Source of the DNA: an uncultured Lachnospiraceae bacterium | Lineage (GTDB): Bacteria; Bacillota; Clostridia; Lachnospirales; Lachnospiraceae | Length of the DNA stretch: 9,684 bases | NCBI GenBank assembly: GCA_948468325.1 | Contig: CAOKHR010000073.1 | Span: 1-9,684 of the forward strand | Reading direction: 5' to 3' | Shown: piece after piece, positions 1 through 6,208 of the stretch | Position numbering within the stretch: the first letter of the stretch is position 1 | Layout: each line of letters begins with the position of its first letter | Position numbers and translations under genes: made by a program | The notes under the pieces: model-generated | What the model was told of the DNA's origin: nothing | Database searches by the model: none | The model's input: the letters and a program-made list of their open reading frames with translations, nothing else

Positions 1-1
1 T

Positions 2-139
2 AAATTAGAAGACGGCAGGCACCGCTCTACGAAGATGTGGTACTGCCGCCTCTATGGCATCGTGATGTTACAGCATCTTGATGCATGGGAAATGCCATCT
101 GTCAAGGCATTTCAAGAATCATTAGGATTCACCGCCTAA
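2..139 (+). CDS. C-terminal end of an unrecognised protein (possibly transposase-like), cut by window edge
   Basis: An open frame enters from the left edge and ends at TAA 137-139, giving 45 residues (KLEDGRHRSTKMWYCRLYGI, then VMLQHLDAW, ending ESLGFTA). The codons read like real protein rather than noise: there are several aromatic residues, and the motif RSTKMWYCRLYGIVMLQHLDAW is compact and probably helical. A basic, Trp/Tyr-rich tail of this type would suit a transposase or other DNA-binding protein, but I cannot name the family from 45 residues. A hairpin follows 36 bases after the stop. The start codon and most of the gene lie outside the window. I am fairly sure that it is coding and unsure of the function. 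Confidence 0.5.
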   Translation, partial: KLEDGRHRSTKMWYCRLYGIVMLQHLDAWEMPSVKAFQESLGFTA

Positions 140-175
140 TAGTAATATCTTAAACGACCCCATAAGATTTTTAAA

Positions 176-215
176 GACATAGTACCCGCTATGTCCAATG
201 TTTATGTCCTTTTCT
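176..215 (+). terminator. Possible transcription terminator hairpin
   Basis: GACATAG (176-182) and CTATGTC (189-195) form a perfect 7-bp stem with a 6-base loop. A further related half-site, TTATGTCC, follows at about 202-209, and then a short TTTT run. The hairpin lies 36 bases beyond the stop of the left-edge ORF. The T-run is not directly adjacent to the stem, so termination on the plus strand would be weak. On the minus strand the stem is followed by TTTAAAAAT, so it could act in either direction. It could equally be part of the end of a mobile element. Confidence 0.35.
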
Positions 216-513
216 CGCAAATTTCTTTTCCTGCACGATATTTAGTTGTCAATTTTCAGGCGAATTCTCATTCATTGAGATTCCGAGAAGTTATTATTTT
301 ACATATTATATCTCACAAAAAGATTCATTTCCACATCTTTCTATTAAGAAAACAGCACAGAACCTGAATATTATAAATAAGTGGTGTTTATCTATATGAA
401 AACTTTCTGAAATGGGTAAAAAAATGTTGCTAAGAAAAAAGTGTTATTGTATCAGCATGAATGCCGGAAAGATCCCTCCGACTGGCCGCTCCCGCACAGC
501 ATGGTTTATCCCG
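216..513. other. AT-rich intergenic region without a recognisable gene
   Basis: About 300 bases between the left-edge ORF and the 3' end of the XRE regulator gene. I find no credible ORF, tRNA or strong terminator here. A minus-strand TTGACA occurs near 246-251 but has no good -10 box at the right distance. The stretch 440-513 is richer in GC than the rest and could be a remnant of something older, but no frame supports a gene. Confidence 0.5.
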
Positions 514-1206
514 CTACCATTTTCGCTTCTGTTGTATGGCAGTCACAGTCGCTGCACAAAGACAGGATATTGCCGCTGAATAAGCACTTGTGTGTCCAAG
601 AATTCCCAAAATACCAAAAACAATTCCCGCGACAAATAAAACAGTGCTAAGAATTATACAAAATACACAATTTCCGTTTTCCGTTTCACCATTTGATTTA
701 TCCGCTTTATGCAGAATTCTTTTTTTGAATGCCTGTATTTTTGCCATATATCCACTGGTATACAGTGCACCGACCAAAAGTGTGCCTGCTACAATCCCCA
801 AAGTATAGCTGGCAATCTGCTCATATCCGTTTTCCCTGTCAAGGCCCGCAAAATTCAGTACACAATATAAGATAAAAGAAAGAATTGCTGCAATAAATAA
901 TCCGCATATACGCCTTGAAAAACGCTGTTTTTCATCACTTTCATATTCTGCCACTTTCAAGAGCATTTGTTCTGTTTCCTTATCAATCATTTCGTTCTTC
1001 CTTTCTCCATACAAAATTTCTTCCACACCGACATCATAATATTTCGCGATTTCAATCACTAAATCGAAGTCCGGCATATTTACGCCATTCTCCCATCGTG
1101 AAATACTCCGATTCGTCACCCCAAGTATTTCCGCAAGTTGTTCCTGTGTCAGATTTTTTTCCTTGCGAAGTTCTTTTAAGAATATTCCAATTTTCTTTTG
1201 ATCCAC
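514..1206 (-). CDS. Membrane-anchored XRE-family transcriptional regulator
   Basis: Residues 4-60 are a Cro/C1-type helix-turn-helix: LKELRKEKNLTQEQLAEILG, then VTNRSISRWENG and MPDFDLVIEIAKYYDV. A charged linker of about 40 residues follows. The C-terminal half carries three or four hydrophobic segments (about 99-119, 133-151, 179-204 and possibly 207-223), so the DNA-binding domain is probably tethered to the inner face of the membrane. The start is taken as GTG at 1204-1206 because GGAGG sits 9 bases upstream; the ATG 54 bases further up has no such site and would place the Shine-Dalgarno inside the gene. The product is 230 residues. Such HTH-plus-membrane regulators are common in Clostridia, usually with unknown signals. 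It diverges from the alkyltransferase gene, and the shared gap has operator-like dyads. The target is inferred only. Confidence 0.88.
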   Translation of the reverse strand: MDQKKIGIFLKELRKEKNLTQEQLAEILGVTNRSISRWENGVNMPDFDLVIEIAKYYDVGVEEILYGERKNEMIDKETEQMLLKVAEYESDEKQRFSRRICGLFIAAILSFILYCVLNFAGLDRENGYEQIASYTLGIVAGTLLVGALYTSGYMAKIQAFKKRILHKADKSNGETENGNCVFCIILSTVLFVAGIVFGILGILGHTSAYSAAISCLCAATVTAIQQKRKW

Positions 1207-1299
1207 AAGTTTTATCCTCCTTCCGCATTTATCATAGTTTTTTGGATAAAAAAAGTACACGACACAAAACGAGAATCCGCTTTTTTTTCAGGAAAAATC

Positions 1300-1327
1300 A
1301 TTATATTGGGAGACAATATACTACAAA
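1300..1327 (-). promoter_or_regulatory. Candidate promoter of the XRE regulator gene
   Basis: On the minus strand a perfect TATAAT (1305 to 1300) lies 16 bases from TTTGTA (1327 to 1322), which is a weak -35. The mRNA would start near 1293 and have a leader of about 87 bases. The -10 box overlaps the dyad at 1302-1320, which would allow autoregulation. A second -10-like TATGAT at 1231-1236 has no good -35. Confidence 0.4.
1302..1320. promoter_or_regulatory. Operator-like dyad, copy 1
   Basis: TATATTG-GGAGA-CAATATA is a perfect 7-bp inverted repeat with a 5-base centre. It overlaps the -10 box of the XRE promoter. Its core ATTGGGAGACAATAT (1305-1319) recurs with one change at 1425-1439. Half-site-like sequences are also seen at 1355-1363 (CCAATATAT) and 1479-1485 (TATATTG). 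Binding by the neighbouring XRE protein is an inference. Confidence 0.5.
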
Positions 1328-1421
1328 TATCCTATTTCGTCCAAAGAAAATGCTGTCCAATATATATCGGTAAGCATTTCTTTCATTGGCTTTGGCTCTG
1401 ATATTTTTCAACAATCCGGCA

Positions 1422-1440
1422 GACATTGGCAGACAATATT
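1422..1440. promoter_or_regulatory. Operator-like dyad, copy 2
   Basis: GACATTGGCAGACAATATT shares 14 of 15 core bases with copy 1 and lies exactly 120 bases from it. The symmetric part is ATTG-GCAGA-CAAT. It overlaps a possible -35 (TTGGCA) of the alkyltransferase gene. A direct repeat GGCAGACA (1418-1425 and 1428-1435) overlaps it. Confidence 0.45.
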
Positions 1441-1453
1441 TCTATGGTATGGT
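1426..1453 (+). promoter_or_regulatory. Candidate promoter of the alkyltransferase gene
   Basis: TTGGCA (1426-1431) is separated by 16 bases from TATGGT (1448-1453). The match to sigma-A is moderate. The leader would be about 75 bases and would contain the GGTCTGCA/TGCAGACC inverted repeat. No better plus-strand promoter is visible in the gap. Confidence 0.3.
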
Positions 1454-1491
1454 CTGCAGGATTAAACTGTGATAAGATTATATTGCAGACC
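1451..1491 (+). repeat. Inverted repeat in the alkyltransferase leader
   Basis: GGTCTGCA (1451-1458) and TGCAGACC (1484-1491) are perfect 8-bp complements with 25 bases between. In RNA they would make a stem shortly before the Shine-Dalgarno. As DNA they could be a binding site. No known riboswitch shape is recognised. Confidence 0.4.
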
Positions 1492-1534
1492 CGACAAAAA
1501 TTTAAAAATAAAACAAAAGGAGATGATTAACGCC

Positions 1535-2110
1535 ATGACGTATATTGATCACTATCATTCGCCTTTAGGCGGCATTACGGTATCAAGTAATGGCAGAGAA
1601 ATTACAGGATTATGGTTTGACGGTCAGAAATATTTTGGAAATACGCTTTCTAATGATTATGAAGAAAAGTCTTTGCCCGTATTTGAAAAAACAAAAATGT
1701 GGCTTGATATTTATTTCAGCGGCAAAGATCCTGATTTTAAACCGCCGCTAAAAATGGATACAACACCTTTCCGTAAATCCGTATGGGAAATCATGCTTAC
1801 GATTCCGTATGGACAGACAATGACATATGGCGAAATTGCGGACAAAATCGCCAGACAAAGGGGACTTGCAAAAATGTCTGCACAGGCGGTTGGCGGTGCG
1901 GTAGGACACAATTCTATTTCTTTAATCATTCCCTGCCACAGAGTCGTTGGAACAAACGGAAGTTTGACAGGCTATGCAGGCGGGATTGAGAAAAAAGTAC
2001 AACTGCTCACCATGGAAAAAACCGATATGTCTTCGTTTTTTGTGCCGAAGAAAGGAACAGCACTTCAAAATTCCCTGACTGCATACGCGCACAATCAGGG
2101 AATTTCATAG
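1535..2110 (+). CDS. ogt: Methylated-DNA--[protein]-cysteine S-methyltransferase (O6-alkylguanine repair)
   Basis: The protein removes alkyl groups from O6 of guanine in DNA by transferring them irreversibly to its own cysteine. Residues 1-75 match the N-terminal ribonuclease-like domain. From about 76 comes the DNA-binding and catalytic domain, with TPFRKSVWEIMLTIPYGQTMTYGEIA, then IIPCHRVVG with the acceptor Cys134, and GYAGGIEKK after it. The start at 1535 is chosen for GGAG at 1519-1522, 12 bases upstream; an in-frame ATG at 1523 abuts that site and is too close, and the first ATG at 1469 has no site. The product is 191 residues, with a tail of about 25 beyond the usual end, part of it encoded by a terminator-like hairpin. 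The usual arginine finger before VGxAxxxN is Gln here (SAQAVGGAVGHN), a form I believe is common in Clostridia. The stop is 11 bases from the convergent carB stop. Confidence 0.93.
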   Translation: MTYIDHYHSPLGGITVSSNGREITGLWFDGQKYFGNTLSNDYEEKSLPVFEKTKMWLDIYFSGKDPDFKPPLKMDTTPFRKSVWEIMLTIPYGQTMTYGEIADKIARQRGLAKMSAQAVGGAVGHNSISLIIPCHRVVGTNGSLTGYAGGIEKKVQLLTMEKTDMSSFFVPKKGTALQNSLTAYAHNQGIS

Positions 2111-2123
2111 TTATCGGTTTTTT
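2068..2123. terminator. Probable bidirectional terminator between convergent ogt and carB
   Basis: AAATTCCCTGA (2068-2078) and TCAGGGAATTT (2095-2105) form a perfect 11-bp stem with a 16-base loop, lying mostly inside the end of ogt. On the plus strand a TTTTTT run follows at 2118-2123; on the minus strand the stem runs into TTTTG, suiting carB. A second perfect 12-bp pairing, AAAAAACCGATA (2016-2027) with TATCGGTTTTTT (2112-2123), encloses it. The T-run on the plus side is 12 bases from the hairpin, so the efficiency is uncertain. Confidence 0.6.
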
Positions 2124-5100
2124 ATTCTTTTATGCTTGCATGGTATTCCTGCAATGATTTCACCGGATGTCCTTCTCCGTTTTTCATGGAACGAATACCT
2201 GCTGCAGTGGCTTTTGCCGCTGCCATGGTTGTCATATACGGAATCCTGTTTTTGATTGCTGCTTTCCGAATGTAACTGTCATCTACAGCTCCCTTTTTAT
2301 CATTCGGCGTATTTATAATCATATCAATCTGTCCGTTTGCGATTGCATCTAAAATATTAGGACGCCCCTCGTTAATTTTTGCAATTTTTTCCGCTTCCAT
2401 ACCTGCTTCCCGTATTTTATCACAGGTACTTCCGGTCGCCATAATCTGAAATCCGTTCTCGTAAAGAGCCCGTGCCGTCTCTACAAGTTCCGGCTTATCT
2501 CTGTCATTTACACTAAAAAGTACTGTCCCCTCCATCGGAAGTTTTGTCTGCGTAGCTTCCTGTGCTTTATAAAAAGCTTTTCCATAGCTGCTGGAAAGTC
2601 CAAGCACTTCACCTGTAGAACGCATTTCCGGTCCGAGCAGCGGATCTACCTCCTGAAACATATTAAACGGAAAAACAGCTTCTTTTACACCATAATACGG
2701 AATTTCCCTGTCTTTAAGCTCCGGCACCGGAGAAGAATTTCCCGTAATGGGAGCAGTCATAATCTCTGTCGCCAGTTTTACCATATTGATGCCGCAGACT
2801 TTTGATACCAGCGGCACAGTACGGGAAGCCCTCGGATTGGCTTCCAATACGTAGATGGTACCGTCTTCAATCGCATACTGCATATTCATCAGTCCCACGA
2901 CGTTCATTTCCTGTGCAATTTTTCTGGTGTATTCTTTAATCGTTTCGATATGCTCTTGCGCTAAATGTTTCGACGGCAGAATACAGGCGGAATCTCCGGA
3001 ATGTACGCCCGCCAGTTCAATATGTTCCATCACTGCCGGTACAAATACATGCGCTCCATCGCTGATGGCATCTGCTTCACATTCTGTCGCATGCTGCAAA
3101 AATCTGTCAATCAGAATCGGACGGTCCGGCGTTACACCCACAGCCGCACGCATATAAAACGTCATTGATTCATCATCATGCACTACTTCCATACCACGGC
3201 CGCCAAGTACATAGGAGGGACGTACCATAACCGGATAACCAATCTTATTTGCAATCTCCAATGCATCTTCTACCGTAACGGCCATACCTGCCTCCGGCAT
3301 TGGAATTTGGAGCTTGTCCATCATAGCACGAAACAGATCGCGGTCTTCTGCCATATCAATTGTTTCCGGTGTAGTTCCCAGAATATTGACACCGTTTTTC
3401 TTCAAATCTGCTGCCAGATTTAAAGGTGTCTGTCCGCCAAACTGCGCAATCACGCCTGCCGGTTTTTCTTTTTCATGGATACTTAACACATCTTCTAACG
3501 TCAGGGGTTCAAAATACAATTTATCGGAAGTATCATAGTCCGTAGAAACAGTCTCCGGATTACAGTTTACAATGATTGTCTCAAATCCCAGTTTTTTCAG
3601 GGCAAGCGCAGCATGTACACAGCAATAATCAAATTCGATTCCCTGTCCGATACGGTTAGGCCCGCCTCCCAAAATCATGATTTTCGGTTTATCTGTACGA
3701 ACCGTACTCTCATCTTTCATATGATAGCTGGAATAGTAGTAGGCAGAATCTTTTGTCCCGCTTACATGAACGCCTTCCCACGCCTCTTTTATCCCTGCAG
3801 AAAGTCTGGCCGCGCGTATCTTATCTTCCGGCACTTCCAGAATCTGGCTTAAGTATTTATCGGAAAAACCATCCAGTTTCGCCTGACGCAGCGCCTCCGT
3901 TTCCGGCACCCGGCCTTTTTCTTTCAGGAGAGCTTCTTCTTCCTCTACCAGTTCCTTCATCTGTTCGATAAAATAATGCTTGATTTTCGTCAATTCATAT
4001 AATTCGTCCACCGAAGCGCCCTTGCGCAGCGCTTCATACATAATAAACTGTCTCTCACTTGTAGGTACTGCAAGCATTTTTATCAGCTCGTCTTTGCTCT
4101 TATCGGCAAAATCTTTTGCCCGGCCCAGACCGTATCTGCCGTTTTCAAGACTGCGTATTGCTTTCTGAAATGCCTCTTTGTAAGTCTTTCCAATACTCAT
4201 AACTTCGCCGACTGCACGCATCTGTGTGCCCAGCTTGTCTTCTGCACCTTTGAATTTTTCAAATGCCCAGCGTGCAAATTTAATTACAATGTAATCTCCG
4301 TCCGGCACATATTTATCCAGTGTTCCATATTTGCCGCAGGGAATTTCGTCTAATGTCATGCCGCATGCCAGCATGGCGGATACCAGTGCAATCGGAAATC
4401 CCGTCGCTTTGGAAGCCAGTGCCGAAGAACGGGAAGTTCTTGGATTAATCTCGATAACAATAATTCTTCCGCTGGCCGGATCGTGGGCAAACTGTACATT
4501 GGTTCCGCCGATTACCTGAATCGCCTCTACAATTTTATATGCCTGTCTCTGCAGTTCATCCTGTACTTCCTGCGAAATTGTCAGCATCGGTGCGGAACAG
4601 AACGAATCTCCCGTATGTACGCCCAGCGGATCAATGTTTTCAATAAAACATACCGTAATCATATTATTTTTGGCATCACGGACTACTTCAAGCTCCAGCT
4701 CTTCCCATCCTAAAATAGACTCTTCCACCAGAACCTGTCCTACCAGGCTGGCCTGCAGCCCTCTGGCACATACCGTTTTCAGCTCGTCTACATTATATAC
4801 CAGACCGCCGCCTGCGCCTCCCATCGTATAAGCCGGACGCAGAACGACCGGATAACCGAGTTTATCCGCAATTGCAAGCGCTTCTTCCACCGAATACGCC
4901 ACTTCGCTTTTTGCCATTTCAATACCAAGGCTGTTCATGGTTTTTTTGAACTCAATGCGGTCTTCCCCTCTTTCAATCGCATCCACCTGAACACCGATTA
5001 CTTTTACTCCATATTTTTCAAGTACGCCTGCTTTGGCCAGCTCGGAACAAAGATTCAGTCCTGACTGGCCTCCCAGATTTGGCAGCAGCGCATCCGGACG

Positions 5101-5340
5101 CTCTTTGGCAATAATCTGTGTCAGACGCTCTACATTCAAAGGTTCAATATAAGTTACGTCTGCTGTCTCCGGATCTGTCATAATCGTTGCAGGATTCGAA
5201 TTTACCAGAACAATTTCATATCCCAGATTCTTCAATGCCTTACAAGCCTGCGTTCCCGAATAGTCAAATTCACATGCCTGGCCAATGATAATCGGTCCGG
5301 AGCCTATGATAAGTATCTTATGAATATCGCTTCTTTTCAT
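2122..5340 (-). CDS. carB: Carbamoyl-phosphate synthase (glutamine-hydrolysing), large subunit
   Basis: It makes carbamoyl phosphate from bicarbonate, two ATP and ammonia delivered by the small subunit CarA, feeding pyrimidine and arginine synthesis in the cytoplasm. The 1072 residues match the family length. The order is: first ATP-grasp half (GSGPIIIGQ at 13-21, Gly-rich GGAGGGLVY about 174-182, EINPRTSR about 298-305); oligomerisation region about 400-550; second half (GGGPNRIGQG about 558-567, GGRGMEVV about 713-720, EANPRASR about 833-840); and the regulatory MGS-like domain from about 940 (MATGST, then NEGRPNILDAI). All motifs look intact. GAGG lies 8 bases before the ATG. carA is not upstream; the next gene upstream is a PH-domain protein 176 bases away, and carB has its own promoter. 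CarA must be elsewhere in the genome. Confidence 0.98.
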   Translation of the reverse strand: MKRSDIHKILIIGSGPIIIGQACEFDYSGTQACKALKNLGYEIVLVNSNPATIMTDPETADVTYIEPLNVERLTQIIAKERPDALLPNLGGQSGLNLCSELAKAGVLEKYGVKVIGVQVDAIERGEDRIEFKKTMNSLGIEMAKSEVAYSVEEALAIADKLGYPVVLRPAYTMGGAGGGLVYNVDELKTVCARGLQASLVGQVLVEESILGWEELELEVVRDAKNNMITVCFIENIDPLGVHTGDSFCSAPMLTISQEVQDELQRQAYKIVEAIQVIGGTNVQFAHDPASGRIIVIEINPRTSRSSALASKATGFPIALVSAMLACGMTLDEIPCGKYGTLDKYVPDGDYIVIKFARWAFEKFKGAEDKLGTQMRAVGEVMSIGKTYKEAFQKAIRSLENGRYGLGRAKDFADKSKDELIKMLAVPTSERQFIMYEALRKGASVDELYELTKIKHYFIEQMKELVEEEEALLKEKGRVPETEALRQAKLDGFSDKYLSQILEVPEDKIRAARLSAGIKEAWEGVHVSGTKDSAYYYSSYHMKDESTVRTDKPKIMILGGGPNRIGQGIEFDYCCVHAALALKKLGFETIIVNCNPETVSTDYDTSDKLYFEPLTLEDVLSIHEKEKPAGVIAQFGGQTPLNLAADLKKNGVNILGTTPETIDMAEDRDLFRAMMDKLQIPMPEAGMAVTVEDALEIANKIGYPVMVRPSYVLGGRGMEVVHDDESMTFYMRAAVGVTPDRPILIDRFLQHATECEADAISDGAHVFVPAVMEHIELAGVHSGDSACILPSKHLAQEHIETIKEYTRKIAQEMNVVGLMNMQYAIEDGTIYVLEANPRASRTVPLVSKVCGINMVKLATEIMTAPITGNSSPVPELKDREIPYYGVKEAVFPFNMFQEVDPLLGPEMRSTGEVLGLSSSYGKAFYKAQEATQTKLPMEGTVLFSVNDRDKPELVETARALYENGFQIMATGSTCDKIREAGMEAEKIAKINEGRPNILDAIANGQIDMIINTPNDKKGAVDDSYIRKAAIKNRIPYMTTMAAAKATAAGIRSMKNGEGHPVKSLQEYHASIKE

Positions 5341-5388
5341 TCTGTTTTCCTCACATTTCTTAATTGATACGTAATTTGGACCATCCCC

Positions 5389-5417
5389 ATTATAAACAAA
5401 TCACAGCCATCTGTAAA
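5389..5417 (-). promoter_or_regulatory. Sigma-A promoter of carB
   Basis: Minus strand: TTTACA (5417 to 5412), a 17-base spacer, and a perfect TATAAT (5394 to 5389). The start site would be near 5382, leaving a leader of only about 42 bases before the ATG. That is too short for the PyrR-type antiterminator and terminator leader seen in many Firmicute pyr operons, so control by such an attenuator is unlikely here. Confidence 0.78.
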
Positions 5418-5462
5418 CCCAGTGAAAAATTACATTTTTATTCTTCTCCGGCATATAGGAAA

Positions 5463-5496
5463 GGCAGCTGATTGTCCGTCAGGATAAACTGCTGCC
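5463..5496 (-). terminator. Possible terminator of the PH-domain gene
   Basis: On the minus strand GGCAGC (5496-5491) pairs with GCTGCC (5468-5463), with an inner TCC-TGAC-GGA helix, and the stem ends in TTTCC. The hairpin is 20 bases past the stop of the PH-domain gene and before the carB promoter. The T-run is short, so it would be a weak terminator. An earlier run of seven Ts lies before the hairpin rather than after it. Confidence 0.35.
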
Positions 5497-5516
5497 CAAA
5501 AAAACCCATTCAATTC

Positions 5517-5891
5517 CTAATCCATGTCCTCCGTTTCAGCTCCAATGTCCATCATATGAACTGTTCTGCGTTTTATTCTTGCCTCTTCCGATGCCTCTAT
5601 AATATAATTCTTAATTTCTTTGGCATGCTTAATGTGAATTAACTTTAAATTAGGATGTGTTACATCTCCGGAAAAACACTCTACCGTTCCCAGATGAAAT
5701 ATTTTTTCTATCAGTGTCTGCGTCAAACGCACATCCTGAATCTTATACATATAACAATCATTTTCAGTCGTTTTTAACAATCCCTCATCTATCGTCAGCA
5801 TTGTCGGCGTAATGATATACTTCGTAAATGTCCATGGTAATCCAAAGAATAAAATTCTCTTTTTTTCTGTGTATACAGCATCTTCTGTCAT
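5517..5891 (-). CDS. Small bacterial PH-domain protein (YdbS/bPH_2-like)
   Basis: A 124-residue protein whose middle fits the bacterial PH fold: ITPTMLTIDEGLLKTTENDC, then YMYKIQDVRLTQTLIEKIFHLGTVECFSGD and a closing helix KEIKNYIIEASEEARIKRR. The IQDV...L...LGTV pattern is typical of the YdbS/DUF304-type domain. Unlike most members it has no clear membrane helix, so it would be a free-standing cytoplasmic domain. Partners and function are unknown. The tail is acidic (ETEDMD). The start is ATG 5889-5891 with GGAG 9 bases upstream. Upstream lies the structured block 5922-6134 and a candidate promoter at 6158-6186, so its mRNA may carry a folded leader of about 260 bases. It does not seem linked in function to carB downstream. 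Confidence 0.8.
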   Translation of the reverse strand: MTEDAVYTEKKRILFFGLPWTFTKYIITPTMLTIDEGLLKTTENDCYMYKIQDVRLTQTLIEKIFHLGTVECFSGDVTHPNLKLIHIKHAKEIKNYIIEASEEARIKRRTVHMMDIGAETEDMD

Positions 5892-5921
5892 TTTTCCGCA
5901 CTCCGTTTCTACGATTTATTT

Positions 5922-6134
5922 GTAACAGTTCAGCCTTACGGCTTCACTGTTACGGAATCCGCCCATTTAAAGTTTGGCTGCGCCAAAGAGGCGTATTCCC
6001 ACTTGATATACCCGAAAGGGCATCCCATTATGACAAACTCCTGCGGAGTTGTCGCATAAGGTATAATATACGCGTTCTTATATCATGCCCTTTGGGTACG
6101 GACTTTGCAGCCAGTGCAAAGTCCTGGGCTGAAC
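5922..6134 (-). repeat. Hairpin-rich element: structured leader RNA or dispersed repeat
   Basis: Most of these 213 bases can pair. Hairpin A: GTAACAGT (5922-5929) with ACTGTTAC (5946-5953), plus inner AGCC/GGCT and loop TTAC. Hairpin B: TTTGGC-TGC-GCCAAA (5973-5987), enclosed by GGAATCCGCC (5954-5963) with GGCGTATTCC (5990-5999), one mismatch. Stem C: 6010-6023 with 6085-6097, 13 bp with one bulged base. Hairpin D inside it: GACAAACTCC (6032-6041), loop TGC, GGAGTTGTC (6045-6053), with a bulged A. Hairpin E: GGACTTTGCA (6100-6109) with TGCAAAGTCC (6115-6124), perfect. Finally GTTCAGCC (5928-5935) matches GGCTGAAC (6127-6134), closing the whole block in competition with hairpin A. No convincing ORF crosses it. 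A partial copy is at 8036-8090. It does not match any riboswitch or ncRNA class that I can name. Confidence 0.75.
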
Positions 6135-6157
6135 GAATACATTTATTTCAGCTATAT

Positions 6158-6186
6158 ATTATAACGATATTGGCCGCTAAATACAA
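6158..6186 (-). promoter_or_regulatory. Candidate promoter reading into the hairpin-rich element
   Basis: Minus strand: TTGTAT (6186 to 6181), a 17-base spacer, and a perfect TATAAT (6163 to 6158). Transcription would begin near 6151, just before the structured block, and continue into the PH-domain gene. The -35 is only partly conserved (TTG). Confidence 0.5.
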
Positions 6187-6208
6187 TCCAAAAATAATTT
6201 TGTCCTTC

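Noticed and set aside
915..1373. Plus-strand ORF of 152 codons antisense to the XRE regulator
   Set aside because: It is a shadow of the helix-turn-helix gene on the other strand and runs through the regulatory gap.
1418..1435. Direct repeat GGCAGACA-TT-GGCAGACA as a possible CRISPR or tandem array
   Set aside because: There are only two 8-base units without spacers of regular length; it is better read as part of the operator-like dyad. No CRISPR-like array is seen anywhere in the window.
5341..5388. PyrR-binding attenuator before carB
   Set aside because: The leader predicted from the promoter is about 42 bases and shows no antiterminator or terminator stems.
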